The notes below the pieces were generated by a model. That model had not been told where the DNA came from, did not search any database, and was given only the letters and a program-made list of their open reading frames with translations. From Flavobacterium potami (GTDB lineage: Bacteria > Bacteroidota > Bacteroidia > Flavobacteriales > Flavobacteriaceae), in assembly GCF_020026915.1 (NCBI RefSeq), contig NZ_JAINUY010000007.1, forward strand, positions 124,001 to 188,000: a DNA stretch of 64,000 nt, read 5' to 3'. The position numbers and the translations under genes are program-made. This document shows, one piece after another, positions 51,455-60,506 of this stretch. The first letter of the stretch is position 1. Every line of letters begins with the position of its first letter.

Positions 51455-52126
51455 ATGTTGTTTCCTTTTATTGTGAGTCTTGTTGGGCTATTTCTTTTAC
51501 TCGCCAATGCTATAAGATTTTTGGTAACTTGCAAAGGCAGGGACATTTTATATCGTATTGCTGCCATTTATTTGGTTCTTTTATTTTGTGTCGAATTGTT
51601 CTGTAATATTATAGGTTTTTTATATCCTAATTCTAACTTTTTTCTTTCGCACTACTATTTTAATTTTCAATTCATATCTCTAAGCTTGTTTTTTTATAAT
51701 GCTTTTTCGAATAGGATATTGAAGAGAATTGTGCTGATTGTGTTGGCTTCAGTATTGCTTTTTTTAAGCTTGCAATATTATAATAGTCCCTCGCTTTATT
51801 GGGAATTTAATTTGGTTGAAATTGCAATAACCTCTATTCCGTTACTGATTTATGCATTTTATTATATTGTATCAAATTTGAAAAACATCAAACACGATTA
51901 TTTTTATTTCTGCAATGGACTGATTATTTATTTAACAAGTAGCGCAAGTATTTTTTTATCCGGAAATACAGATTCGGTAATTTTTACGGAACCATTTGTT
52001 TTGGATTTATGGTTTTTTAATTCTCTATTTTATATTTTATATCAGATTTTAATTTATAAAGAATGGAAAGCTTTAAACTTTATAAGAACAGCCAAGAAAA
52101 ATCTTGAAAACAAAAAAGAAGATTGA
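51455..52126 (+). CDS. polytopic membrane protein, unknown function
   Basis: A 223-residue protein, almost entirely hydrophobic with about seven membrane segments (starting F-I-V-S-L-V-G-L-F-L-L-L, then I-A-A-I-Y-L-V-L-L-F-C-V, then I-V-L-I-V-L-A-S-V-L-L-F-L) and aromatic-rich loops. The C-terminal tail is basic. No motif is recognisable; the topology alone recalls 7-transmembrane sensor domains, but nothing supports that further. It lies alone between two terminators. Confidence 0.65.
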   Translation: MLFPFIVSLVGLFLLLANAIRFLVTCKGRDILYRIAAIYLVLLFCVELFCNIIGFLYPNSNFFLSHYYFNFQFISLSLFFYNAFSNRILKRIVLIVLASVLLFLSLQYYNSPSLYWEFNLVEIAITSIPLLIYAFYYIVSNLKNIKHDYFYFCNGLIIYLTSSASIFLSGNTDSVIFTEPFVLDLWFFNSLFYILYQILIYKEWKALNFIRTAKKNLENKKED

Positions 52127-52140
52127 TTAATTTCCAAATA

Positions 52141-52187
52141 AAAAAATCCCAAATTCCAGTTGTCAAACTTGGAATTTGGGATTTTTT
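52141..52187. terminator. bidirectional terminator after the membrane protein gene
   Basis: An 18-bp stem (AAAAAATCCCAAATTCCA / TGGAATTTGGGATTTTTT) with T-runs on both strands lies between convergent genes. Confidence 0.88.
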
Positions 52188-52205
52188 ATTGCGTATTATT
52201 TGGAA

Positions 52206-52826
52206 TTAAAATCCAGAATTGTTTTTAAAAACCTCCTGGTTTACTTCGTCTATATAAGATAGAAGATCTTCTTTTCCAATTGATTCTGTTGAAGAAGTTA
52301 CAAAATATTGTGGCATTTCGGCCCAGTTATTAGCATACATCTGCTTTTTGTAGGCTGCTATATGAGAGTCAATTTTTGTTTTACTGATTTTGTCTGCTTT
52401 AGTAAAAATAATGCAAAACGGAATTTCGCTTTCTCCCATGTACGACATAAATTCAATGTCAATTTTTTGAGCTTCATGTCGAATGTCAATTAAGACAAAA
52501 GCACAAACCAGTTGTTCTCTGTTTTCAAAGTAATCGGTAATGAATTGTTGGAAAACAGATTTGGTCTTTTTAGAAACCTTGGCGTAGCCATAACCAGGTA
52601 AATCGACTAAAAACCAATTATTATTGATTTTGAAGTGATTTATTAATTGTGTTTTTCCGGGTCTGCTAGATGTTTTTGCTAAATTTTTATTGTTGGTAAT
52701 CATGTTAATCAAAGATGATTTACCAACGTTTGATCTGCCTATAAATGCATATTCCGGCAAAAATTCAGTCGGGCATTTTGAAGCATCAGAATTACTGATA
52801 ATAAATTCGGCGGTATTAATTTTCAT
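52206..52826 (-). CDS. ysxC: ribosome biogenesis GTP-binding protein YsxC/EngB
   Basis: A 206-residue GTPase of the TrmE-Era-EngA-YihA group, involved in 50S ribosomal subunit assembly. The G motifs are in order: G-R-S-N-V-G-K-S-S-L (P-loop, ~31-40), P-G-K-T-Q-L-I-N (G2, Thr), D-L-P-G-Y-G (G3, ~75-80) and T-K-A-D (G4, ~140-143). It follows the alpha/beta hydrolase gene on the same strand with a 43-base gap. Confidence 0.94.
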   Translation of the reverse strand: MKINTAEFIISNSDASKCPTEFLPEYAFIGRSNVGKSSLINMITNNKNLAKTSSRPGKTQLINHFKINNNWFLVDLPGYGYAKVSKKTKSVFQQFITDYFENREQLVCAFVLIDIRHEAQKIDIEFMSYMGESEIPFCIIFTKADKISKTKIDSHIAAYKKQMYANNWAEMPQYFVTSSTESIGKEDLLSYIDEVNQEVFKNNSGF

Positions 52827-52869
52827 GTCTTTTGTTTTTTAAAACCTCCTAAAAATCGAAAGGGTACTG

Positions 52870-53634
52870 CTATAATTTCTGCTCAGTAAGCCATTTTTCG
52901 AGAATTACATTGAATTCGTCTGGATGTTCCATCATGGCTGCGTGTCCACATTTGTCAATCCAGTACAAAGTAGAATTTGGTAATAATTTATCAAACTCTT
53001 CCGCTACATTTGGTGGTGTTACATTGTCATTTTTACCCCAAATAATACAGGTTTCTACTGTCATTTTAGGTAAATCTTTTGCCATATTGTGACGAATTGC
53101 GCTTTTTGCAATCGTCAAAGTTTTGATTAATTTGATTCGGTCATTGGCGGTTGCATAAACTTCATCAATCAATTCGGGAGTTGCAATTTTTGGGTCGTAA
53201 AATACATCTTCAGCCTTCTTTTTGATGTATTCGTAATCGCCTCTTCTTGGGTAGCTGTCTCCCATTGCGCTTTCGTAAAGTCCAGAACTTCCAGTGATTA
53301 CAAGTCCGGCAACTTTTTCAGGATAAAGTTTTGTGTGATATAATGCGATATGTCCTCCAAGAGAATTTCCTAAAAGAATTACTTTGTCAAAACCTTTAAA
53401 AGTGATAAAGTCTTTAACGTATTTCGCAAAACTTTTTACGTTCGTTTTTAGAATGCTTTGTGTATAGATTGGCAAATCCGGAATAACAACTTTATATCCT
53501 TTTGTCGGGAAATATTGTGCTACACCATCAAAGTTACTAAGACCTCCCATTAGTCCATGCAGAATAACAATTGGAGTTCCTTCTCCAGCTTCAAAATAGC
53601 TGTATTTGCCTTCTTTTTTATAGTGTTTGTCCAT
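52870..53634 (-). CDS. alpha/beta hydrolase
   Basis: A 254-residue alpha/beta hydrolase with oxyanion region H-G-L-M-G-G-L (~26-32), nucleophile elbow G-N-S-L-G-G-H (Ser ~90), acid in I-W-G-K-N-D (~202-207) and catalytic His in C-G-H-A-A-M-M-E-H-P (~232). Substrate unknown; related proteins are esterases or C-C hydrolases of aromatic pathways, but no such pathway is nearby. An exact -7 box lies 27 bases upstream. Confidence 0.86.
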   Translation of the reverse strand: MDKHYKKEGKYSYFEAGEGTPIVILHGLMGGLSNFDGVAQYFPTKGYKVVIPDLPIYTQSILKTNVKSFAKYVKDFITFKGFDKVILLGNSLGGHIALYHTKLYPEKVAGLVITGSSGLYESAMGDSYPRRGDYEYIKKKAEDVFYDPKIATPELIDEVYATANDRIKLIKTLTIAKSAIRHNMAKDLPKMTVETCIIWGKNDNVTPPNVAEEFDKLLPNSTLYWIDKCGHAAMMEHPDEFNVILEKWLTEQKL

Positions 53635-53661
53635 CTAATCTAATGCCAATTTCAATTTCGA

Positions 53662-53669
53662 CAAATATA
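53662..53669 (-). promoter_or_regulatory. -7 box of the alpha/beta hydrolase gene
   Basis: On the minus strand TATATTTG is an exact TAnnTTTG box, 27 bases before the start codon at 53634. The rest of the spacer up to 53907 is AT-rich with no feature I can name. Confidence 0.5.
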
Positions 53670-53907
53670 GGGTTTAATAAACAAAAATGAATTTTTGATA
53701 CTGTTTTTTAACGACAATATTTGCTTTTCTTTTATAAAAGACTAAAAATCAGTAATTAAAGTAGGTTTTGCTAAATTATCTGAATGTTAAGAAAACTGCG
53801 TAATAATCAATTTTTTAAGAAAATTAGTCTATAATTTTTTTGAATGAATAACGTATTTAAGAATCTGTTAATTAATAGTTAAAGTATTGATTGATTGCGA
53901 ATTATAG

Positions 53908-53970
53908 AAAGTGGTAGTAAAGTGGTTAAACTTATTAACAAAGTGGTATAAAGTGGTAAAATGTGGTATT
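53908..53970 (+). promoter_or_regulatory. MraZ operator: five GTGGT repeats upstream of mraZ
   Basis: GTGGT occurs at 53911, 53922, 53943, 53953 and 53963, usually as AAAGTGGTA. Spacings are 11, 21, 10 and 10 bases, that is about one or two helical turns, so all repeats lie on one face of the DNA and one position (near 53932) is skipped. MraZ binds direct GTGG/TGGG-type repeats with about 10-bp period upstream of its own gene in other bacteria. The block ends 8 bases before the -7 box, so it overlaps the -33 region and would repress. Confidence 0.8.
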
Positions 53971-53978
53971 TTTTTTTA

Positions 53979-53986
53979 TATTTTTG
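53979..53986 (+). promoter_or_regulatory. -7 box of the mraZ/dcw operon
   Basis: TATTTTTG is an exact TAnnTTTG box directly after the MraZ repeats and 25 bases before the TTG start of mraZ. Confidence 0.6.
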
Positions 53987-54011
53987 CTGTATAACATGTT
54001 AACTAGTTTTT

Positions 54012-54485
54012 TTGAACACAATTGTTGGAACATATGAGTGTAAAGTCGATGCTAAAGGAAGGCTAATGATGCCTGCGCCTTTAAAAAAGCAATTGACTGC
54101 TTCTCTTCAAAGCGGATTCGTTTTGAAGCGTTCTGTTTTTCAGCAGTGTTTAGAATTGTATCCTATGGAAGAATGGGATTTGATGATGAAAAAAATCAAC
54201 AAGCTTAATCGCTTTGTAAAAAAGAACAACGATTTCATTAGAAGGTTTACTGCTGGTGTTAAAGTGGTTGAGGTTGATGCATTAGGAAGATTGCTGGTTC
54301 CAAAAGATTTGGTAACGTTTGCGAGTATTTCTAAAGATGTTGTTTTTTCATCTGCGGTTAATATTGTAGAGATCTGGGATAAGGATTTATACGAAAAATC
54401 AATAAGCGGCGAAGATATGGATTTTGCAGATTTAGCCGAAGAAGTAATGGGAAATATTAATGACGACGAAGATGGAATATCATAA
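54012..54485 (+). CDS. mraZ: transcriptional regulator MraZ
   Basis: A 157-residue MraZ with two AbrB-type DNA-binding repeats (D-A-K-G-R-L-M-M-P, ~14-22; D-A-L-G-R-L-L-V-P, ~88-96). It starts with TTG 54012 (N-T-I-V-G-T-Y-E-C-K-V follows); no ATG precedes it in frame. MraZ controls the dcw operon, and the GTGGT repeats immediately upstream are its probable operator. It overlaps rsmH. This is the first gene of the cell-wall and division cluster. Confidence 0.94.
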   Translation: MNTIVGTYECKVDAKGRLMMPAPLKKQLTASLQSGFVLKRSVFQQCLELYPMEEWDLMMKKINKLNRFVKKNNDFIRRFTAGVKVVEVDALGRLLVPKDLVTFASISKDVVFSSAVNIVEIWDKDLYEKSISGEDMDFADLAEEVMGNINDDEDGIS

Positions 54486-55368
54486 TCCGGTTTTGCTTCA
54501 TCCAACAGTTGATGGTTTAGATATTAAACCTGATGGTGTGTATGTAGATGTTACGTTTGGAGGCGGTGGTCATTCAAAAGAGATTTTAAAAAGATTAGGA
54601 CCAAACGGAAGGCTGTTTGCATTTGATCAGGACGAAGATGCGCTTGCAAATGCATTGCCAGATGAAAGGTTTACGCTGATAAATGAAAATTTTAGGTTCA
54701 TAAAAAGATTTTTGCGTTTTCACGGAGTAAAAGCGGTAGATGGAATCTTGGCAGATTTAGGAGTTTCATCTCATCAGTTCGATGTTCCTGAAAGAGGATT
54801 TTCGACCAGATTCGATGCTGAACTGGATATGCGAATGAGTCAAAAAAATGATTTGAGTGCGTACAGAGTGGTAAATGAATATGATGAACAAGATTTACGT
54901 CGTGTTTTTTTAGATTATGGAGAGTTGAAAAACGCACCGGTTTTAGCAAGAACCATTGTTGAGGCGAGAAGAGGTTATCCAATTAAGACAACAGACGAAC
55001 TGAAAGACATATTGAAGAAGTTTTTGCCAGAGAAAGTAAGAAATAAAGTATTGGCTCAAATTTATCAGGCAATTCGAATTGAGGTCAATCAGGAGATGGA
55101 TGTTTTGAAAGAGTTTATCGAGCAGTCTTTAGAAATTTTAAAACCAGGCGGAAGATTTTCTGTAATCTCTTATCATTCTTTAGAAGATCGTTTGGTGAAA
55201 AGATTTATTAAAAACGGAATGTTCGAAGGAGAACCTGAAAGAGATTTTTACGGAAACTTTTCAGTTCCATTTAAAACAATAGGAAAATTGATTGTTCCGG
55301 ACAACGAGGAAATCAAGATTAATAATAGAGCAAGAAGTGCAAAATTAAGAGTCGCAGAAAAGCTATAA
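54460..55368 (+). CDS. rsmH: 16S rRNA (cytosine1402-N4)-methyltransferase RsmH
   Basis: A 302-residue enzyme (MraW) that methylates N4 of C1402 in 16S rRNA. The SAM motif V-D-V-T-F-G-G-G-G-H-S (~29-39), L-A-D-L-G-V-S-S-H-Q-F-D (~100-111) and G-G-R-F-S-V-I-S-Y-H-S-L-E-D-R-L-V-K (~232-249) are all present. Two starts are possible: ATG 54460 and ATG 54472 (M-E-Y-H-N-P-V-L-L), the latter fitting the usual family N terminus. It overlaps mraZ by 26 or 14 bases. Confidence 0.94.
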   Translation: MTTKMEYHNPVLLHPTVDGLDIKPDGVYVDVTFGGGGHSKEILKRLGPNGRLFAFDQDEDALANALPDERFTLINENFRFIKRFLRFHGVKAVDGILADLGVSSHQFDVPERGFSTRFDAELDMRMSQKNDLSAYRVVNEYDEQDLRRVFLDYGELKNAPVLARTIVEARRGYPIKTTDELKDILKKFLPEKVRNKVLAQIYQAIRIEVNQEMDVLKEFIEQSLEILKPGGRFSVISYHSLEDRLVKRFIKNGMFEGEPERDFYGNFSVPFKTIGKLIVPDNEEIKINNRARSAKLRVAEKL

Positions 55369-55389
55369 TATATATTAAGGTAGGAAATA

Positions 55390-55737
55390 ATGAAAAGTGG
55401 TGTGTTTAGCATATTAAAAGCAAGGTTTCTAATTCATGAAGATGCAGTAAAAAACTGGCGATTTATTGTTTTTATAATCCTGCTGGCCATTTTGATGATT
55501 GCTAATACACAGCGATACGAACAAAAGGTTTTTGAAATCGCAAAATTAAATAATGAAACAAAAGAACTAAGGTCTGAATTTGTAGATCGACGTTCAGAAT
55601 TGATGAAGTTAAAAATGGAGTCTACTATTTCGGATAAAATGTTGGAAAAACAAATTTTCCCGTCGACAGTTCCTCCAGTAAAAATAGAAGTTAAAAAAGA
55701 ACAAGAAAAAAGTTTCTTTAAAAGAATATGGCAGTAG
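55390..55737 (+). CDS. ftsL: FtsL-like cell division protein
   Basis: A 115-residue bitopic membrane protein: short cytoplasmic N terminus, one membrane helix (F-I-V-F-I-I-L-L-A-I-L-M-I-A-N, ~25-40), then a coiled-coil region rich in L, E, K (I-A-K-L-N-N-E-T-K-E-L-R-S-E-F). Position between rsmH and the PBP gene, size and topology fit FtsL, a division-site scaffold, although sequence similarity in this family is always low. The last ten bases overlap the next gene. Confidence 0.85.
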   Translation: MKSGVFSILKARFLIHEDAVKNWRFIVFIILLAILMIANTQRYEQKVFEIAKLNNETKELRSEFVDRRSELMKLKMESTISDKMLEKQIFPSTVPPVKIEVKKEQEKSFFKRIWQ

Positions 55738-57737
55738 AAGATAAACATATATCCTACAGAATTTACCTCGTAGCAGTTTTCATCTTTTTGATGGCAATTG
55801 CTATTGTCGTTAAATTAACCAATATTCAATGGGTTGATGGGGAGTATTACAGAAAACTGGCAAAACAGCGTACTGTGAGAAACTTTGTTATTCCTGCCAA
55901 TAAAGGAAATATTTATTCTGCTGATGGAAGTTTACTGGCAACATCAATCCCGAATTATGAAATTCGTTTTGATGCAAAAGCTCCAAAAACAGAGACGTTT
56001 GAGAAATATGTAAAACCATTATCAGATTCTCTTGCGACCGTTTTGGATAAACCAAGCAGTTATTTTCAAAAAGAATTAAGAAAAGCGCGTGAGAATAAAA
56101 ATCGTTATTATTTGATTGCTAGAAAGTTGAGTTATACAGAATATGTAAAAATTAAAAACTTTCCATTATTCAAGTTAGGCGCTTTTAAAGGCGGAATTAT
56201 AGTTGAACAAGAAACCGTTAGAAAACATCCAATTGGTAAAATTGCTGAAAGAACTATTGGTTACGATAAAATTGATCCGGCAACTGGAGTAGAGGTAGGA
56301 AAAGGAATTGAGTGGGCTTTTAAAAATTACCTAAACGGAAAAGATGGTAAAATTTTAAAGCAAAAAATTGCAAAAGGACAATGGAAACCTATTCGCGATG
56401 TTAACGAGGTAGACCCAGTTGATGGCTACGATGTAATATCGACAATAGATGTTTTTATTCAAGACATTGCGCATCATGCCTTATTGAAACAGTTAGAAGA
56501 TTACGAAGCAGATCATGGTTGTGTGGTGGTTATGGAAACGCAAACAGGACATGTAAAAGCAATATCGAATTTAGGAAGAGCAGAAGACGGATCGTATTAC
56601 GAGACAACCAATTACGCTATTGCAGAGTCTCATGAGCCAGGATCAACATTTAAATTGGTTGATTTGATGGCGATTTTAGAAGACAAAGTTGCTGATACAA
56701 GTACAGTTTATGATAGTCACAATGGAGTAGTAAAATATTATGGAAGATCGGTACGTGATTCACATAATGGCGGTTACGGAAAAGTTTCATTGGCGCGAGG
56801 ATTCGAACTTTCGTCAAATACGGTAATGGTTCAAGCGGTTTATAATGCTTATAAAAGCAACCCGTCAAAATTTGTTAATCATATTAATAGCTATGGGTTA
56901 AATAAGACATTAGGATTGCACTTTAAGGGAGAAGGAAGGCCGTATATCCCTCAGCCAGGAGACAAACATTGGTCGGGAACTACACTTCCGTGGATGGCTT
57001 TTGGATATAATGTTTCGGTTACGCCAATGCAGACTTTGGCATTCTATAATTCAGTTGCAAATGATGGAGTTATGGTAAAACCACAGTTTGTTTCAGAAAT
57101 TAAAGAATGGAATAAAACGATCAAGAAATTTGATGTTGAAGTTATAAACCCACAAGTTTGTTCGCCTGAAACTTTAAAAAAGGTAAAAGCGGTACTGCTT
57201 AATGTGGTTAAAAAAGGTACAGGTTCTAAATTGTATTCGAAAGATTTTTCGATGGCAGGAAAAACAGGAACGGCTCAGATGAATTATGGAGGTAAAGAAG
57301 GGAAGTCGGCATTATACTATGCGTCTTCTTTCGTAGGATATTTTCCAGCAGATCACCCAAAATATTCTTGTATTGTGGTGGTTCACAAGCCAAATACAGC
57401 CAAAAATAATTATTACGGAGCAGACGTTGCGGGGCCGGTTTTTAAAAGAATCGCTCAAAAGATTTTTACCGATGCGCCTTCAACAAATAAAATTAAACAG
57501 CTGGATTCTAAAATTCCAAAACAAGAAATCAGCTATGATAAGTTTGATAACGAATCTAATAAGAAATTAAATCAGATTCCGAATTTAAAAGGAATGCCAG
57601 GAATGGACGCAATTGCTTTACTTGAAAACCTAGGTTTGAAAGTAAAAGTAAATGGAATGGGGAAAGTGAAGAACCAATCAATTCAAGCAGGAACCAGTAT
57701 TAGCAAAAACGCAACAATTGTATTAGAATTATCGTGA
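55728..57737 (+). CDS. ftsI: division-specific transpeptidase (penicillin-binding protein, FtsI/PBP3 type) with PASTA domain
   Basis: A 669-residue class B PBP: N-terminal membrane helix (V-A-V-F-I-F-L-M-A-I-A-I-V-V), a dimerisation domain, then the transpeptidase with active-site Ser306 in G-S-T-F-K (S-x-x-K), S-S-N (~362-364) and K-T-G-T-A-Q (~512). A C-terminal PASTA domain covers roughly 605-669. It should cross-link septal peptidoglycan. Its TGA stop shares bases with the GTG start of murE, so translation is coupled. Confidence 0.92.
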   Translation: MAVEDKHISYRIYLVAVFIFLMAIAIVVKLTNIQWVDGEYYRKLAKQRTVRNFVIPANKGNIYSADGSLLATSIPNYEIRFDAKAPKTETFEKYVKPLSDSLATVLDKPSSYFQKELRKARENKNRYYLIARKLSYTEYVKIKNFPLFKLGAFKGGIIVEQETVRKHPIGKIAERTIGYDKIDPATGVEVGKGIEWAFKNYLNGKDGKILKQKIAKGQWKPIRDVNEVDPVDGYDVISTIDVFIQDIAHHALLKQLEDYEADHGCVVVMETQTGHVKAISNLGRAEDGSYYETTNYAIAESHEPGSTFKLVDLMAILEDKVADTSTVYDSHNGVVKYYGRSVRDSHNGGYGKVSLARGFELSSNTVMVQAVYNAYKSNPSKFVNHINSYGLNKTLGLHFKGEGRPYIPQPGDKHWSGTTLPWMAFGYNVSVTPMQTLAFYNSVANDGVMVKPQFVSEIKEWNKTIKKFDVEVINPQVCSPETLKKVKAVLLNVVKKGTGSKLYSKDFSMAGKTGTAQMNYGGKEGKSALYYASSFVGYFPADHPKYSCIVVVHKPNTAKNNYYGADVAGPVFKRIAQKIFTDAPSTNKIKQLDSKIPKQEISYDKFDNESNKKLNQIPNLKGMPGMDAIALLENLGLKVKVNGMGKVKNQSIQAGTSISKNATIVLELS

Positions 57738-59197
57738 AAGTATTAAAAGACATATTATATAAAGTAGCTATTGAATCTGTTAAAGGTTCGACCGATGTGG
57801 CTATTCAGAAAATAGAATTTGATTCTCGTAAAGTTGAGGCAAATGATGTTTTTGTAGCAATTCGCGGTTCACTTTCAGATGGGCATGATTATATTGAAAA
57901 AGCAATTCAGTTAGGTGCAAAGGCAATTATTTGCGATACACTTCCTGAAAATACAGTTGATGGGGTAACTTATGTTCAAGTAAAAGATACCAATACCGCT
58001 TTGGCTTTTATGGCTGCTAATTATTTTGAAGATCCATCTTCAAAACTAAAATTAGTTGGTGTAACGGGTACAAATGGTAAAACAACAATTGCTTCTTTAC
58101 TGTTTCAATTGTTTCAAAAAGCAGGATTTAAGGTTGGGTTATTATCAACTGTAAAAATCGTAGTAGATAAAACAGAATATCCTGCAACACATACAACACC
58201 AGATTCTCTAACAATCAATCATTATTTAAATGAGATGATTGAAGCTGGAGTTACACATTGTTTTATGGAGGTAAGTTCACACGGAATCCATCAAAAACGT
58301 ACCGAAGCTTTGCATTTTGTGGGAGGAATTTTCACCAATCTTTCACATGATCATTTGGATTATCATCCAACATTTGCTGAGTATAGAGATGTTAAAAAGT
58401 CATTTTTTGATTCCCTTCCAAAATCAGCTTTTGTTTTATCAAACATTGATGATAAGAACGGTTCGGTAATGTTGCAAAATACAGTGGCTAAAAAACTGAC
58501 TTACGCTTTAAAGTCTTACGCAGATTATAGAGCACAGATTTTAGAAAGCCAATTGTCTGGATTATTATTGAAAATTAACGATAATGAAGTTTGGGTAAAA
58601 CTAATTGGTACTTTCAACGCCTACAATGTTTTAGCGATTTATGGAACGGCTATAGAGCTTGGAATTGACAGTCTTGAAGCATTGCGTTTATTGTCAGATT
58701 TAGAGAGTGTTTCGGGTCGTTTTCAGTATATCGTATCAGATGGAGGAATTACCGCTGTTGTAGATTACGCACATACGCCAGATGCGCTCGAGAATGTTTT
58801 AAAGACAATAAATGACATTAGTACAAAAAATGAGCAATTAATTACCGTTGTGGGTTGTGGAGGAAATCGCGATAAAACGAAACGTCCGATTATGGCAAAA
58901 ATCGCTTCAGATTTAAGTGATAAAGCGGTATTGACGTCAGATAACCCGAGAAATGAAGATCCAGAAGTTATTTTGGATGAAATGGAACAGGGAGTTGAGC
59001 CTCAGAATTATAAAAAAATGCTGCGAATTACAGATAGAAAACAAGCGATTAAAACAGCTTGTCAATTGGCAGAAGCAAAAGATATCATCCTAATTGCGGG
59101 AAAAGGTCATGAAACTTATCAGGAAATAAATGGTGTTCGTCATCATTTTGATGATATGGAAACAATAAAAGAGATTTTAGAGCAACTAAACAAATAA
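57734..59197 (+). CDS. murE: UDP-N-acetylmuramoyl-tripeptide synthetase MurE (diaminopimelate-adding)
   Basis: A 487-residue Mur ligase that adds the third stem-peptide residue to UDP-MurNAc-Ala-Glu in the cytoplasm, using ATP. It starts with GTG 57734, overlapping the ftsI stop. The ATP loop is G-T-N-G-K-T-T (~112-118), and S-S-H-G-I-H-Q-K-R appears further on. The C-terminal motif S-D-N-P-R-N-E-D-P (~402-410) is the signature of meso-diaminopimelate specificity rather than lysine, which agrees with a Gram-negative wall. Confidence 0.95.
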   Translation: MKVLKDILYKVAIESVKGSTDVAIQKIEFDSRKVEANDVFVAIRGSLSDGHDYIEKAIQLGAKAIICDTLPENTVDGVTYVQVKDTNTALAFMAANYFEDPSSKLKLVGVTGTNGKTTIASLLFQLFQKAGFKVGLLSTVKIVVDKTEYPATHTTPDSLTINHYLNEMIEAGVTHCFMEVSSHGIHQKRTEALHFVGGIFTNLSHDHLDYHPTFAEYRDVKKSFFDSLPKSAFVLSNIDDKNGSVMLQNTVAKKLTYALKSYADYRAQILESQLSGLLLKINDNEVWVKLIGTFNAYNVLAIYGTAIELGIDSLEALRLLSDLESVSGRFQYIVSDGGITAVVDYAHTPDALENVLKTINDISTKNEQLITVVGCGGNRDKTKRPIMAKIASDLSDKAVLTSDNPRNEDPEVILDEMEQGVEPQNYKKMLRITDRKQAIKTACQLAEAKDIILIAGKGHETYQEINGVRHHFDDMETIKEILEQLNK

Positions 59198-59273
59198 TAA
59201 TAAATTTTTAAGTTCAAATGCCACCAGAATTGGAATTTGGAGTTTCAAAATCGGAATTTAAAAAATAAGAAAT

Positions 59274-60506
59274 ATGCTGTACTATTTATTCGAATATTTT
59301 GATAAAACATTGGATGTTCCTGGAACAGGAGTTTTCCAGTACATCACATTTAGATCAGCTTTGGCATTTATGCTTTCGTTGCTTTTGTCAACTATTTATG
59401 GTAAAAGAATCATTAACTTTTTGCGTCGTCAGCAAGTAGGAGAGACTGTTAGAGAACTTGGTCTTGCAGGTCAAAATGAAAAAGCAGGTACACCAACAAT
59501 GGGTGGATTGATTATCATTTTTGCAACATTGCTTCCGGTTTTGTTATTTGCAAGATTGCACAACATTTATATTGTCCTTTTGATTGTAACAACATTGTGG
59601 ATGGGAACAATTGGTTTTGTAGATGATTATATCAAAATATTCAAAAAAGATAAACAAGGTCTTAAAGGTATATTTAAAGTTATTGGTCAAGTTGGTTTAG
59701 GAATCATCGTTGGAGCGGTTCTTTATTTTAATCCAGCTGTTACGGTAAGAACAGATACTGGTCGTACGGATGTTTTTAGAACTGCGACAAATACTACAGT
59801 GATATTGCCTGCGCCTATTGAAGAAAAATCTACAGCAACGACAATTCCTTTCGTAAAAAACAACGAATTTGATTACGCCGAGGTATTGTCTTTTATGGGA
59901 GATGGTTATGAGAAATGGGCTTGGCTGATTTTTATTCCGGTAGTAATTTTCATTATCACGGCAGTTTCGAACGGAGCAAATTTAACAGACGGAATCGACG
60001 GTCTCGCCGCAGGAACCTCCGCAATATCCGTCCTCGCTCTCGGGATATTTACTTTCGTTTCGGGAAATATTATTTTCTCCAATTATCTAAATATCATGTA
60101 TATCCCAAATTCGGGAGAAATGACGGTCTTTATATCAGCCTTTGTTGGAGCTCTGATTGGGTTTCTTTGGTATAATTCGTATCCAGCATCTGTTTTTATG
60201 GGAGATACCGGAAGTTTGACCATCGGAGGAATTATAGCAGTATTAGCCATTGCAGTTCGTAAAGAAATATTGATTGTTTTATTCTGTGGAATTTTCTTGG
60301 CAGAAAGTGCTTCGGTAATTATTCAGGTAAGTTATTTTAAATATACTAAAAAGCGTTTCGGTGAAGGTCGAAGAATTTTCCTGATGTCGCCTTTGCATCA
60401 TCATTACCAGAAAAAAGGATATCATGAAAGTAAAATTGTAACTCGTTTCTGGATTGTTGCTGTAATGTTAGCCATTTTATCAATCATTACCCTAAAACTA
60501 AGATAG
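59274..60506 (+). CDS. mraY: phospho-N-acetylmuramoyl-pentapeptide transferase MraY
   Basis: A 410-residue polytopic enzyme that moves phospho-MurNAc-pentapeptide to undecaprenyl phosphate, forming lipid I. Motifs: G-T-P-T-M-G-G (~73-79), F-V-D-D-Y-I-K (~115-121), N-L-T-D-G-I-D-G-L-A-A-G and H-H-H-Y-Q-K-K-G. It is about 50 residues longer than E. coli MraY. The extra part is a polar segment near 160-205 (T-G-R-T-D-V-F-R-T-A-T ... F-D-Y-A-E-V-L), an insertion in one loop. It ends directly before murD. Confidence 0.95.
   Translation: MLYYLFEYFDKTLDVPGTGVFQYITFRSALAFMLSLLLSTIYGKRIINFLRRQQVGETVRELGLAGQNEKAGTPTMGGLIIIFATLLPVLLFARLHNIYIVLLIVTTLWMGTIGFVDDYIKIFKKDKQGLKGIFKVIGQVGLGIIVGAVLYFNPAVTVRTDTGRTDVFRTATNTTVILPAPIEEKSTATTIPFVKNNEFDYAEVLSFMGDGYEKWAWLIFIPVVIFIITAVSNGANLTDGIDGLAAGTSAISVLALGIFTFVSGNIIFSNYLNIMYIPNSGEMTVFISAFVGALIGFLWYNSYPASVFMGDTGSLTIGGIIAVLAIAVRKEILIVLFCGIFLAESASVIIQVSYFKYTKKRFGEGRRIFLMSPLHHHYQKKGYHESKIVTRFWIVAVMLAILSIITLKLR

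Noticed and set aside
59915..60175. 86-codon frame inside mraY, Arg- and Ser-rich
   Set aside because: It is an out-of-frame shadow of the conserved N-L-T-D-G-I-D-G region of mraY.
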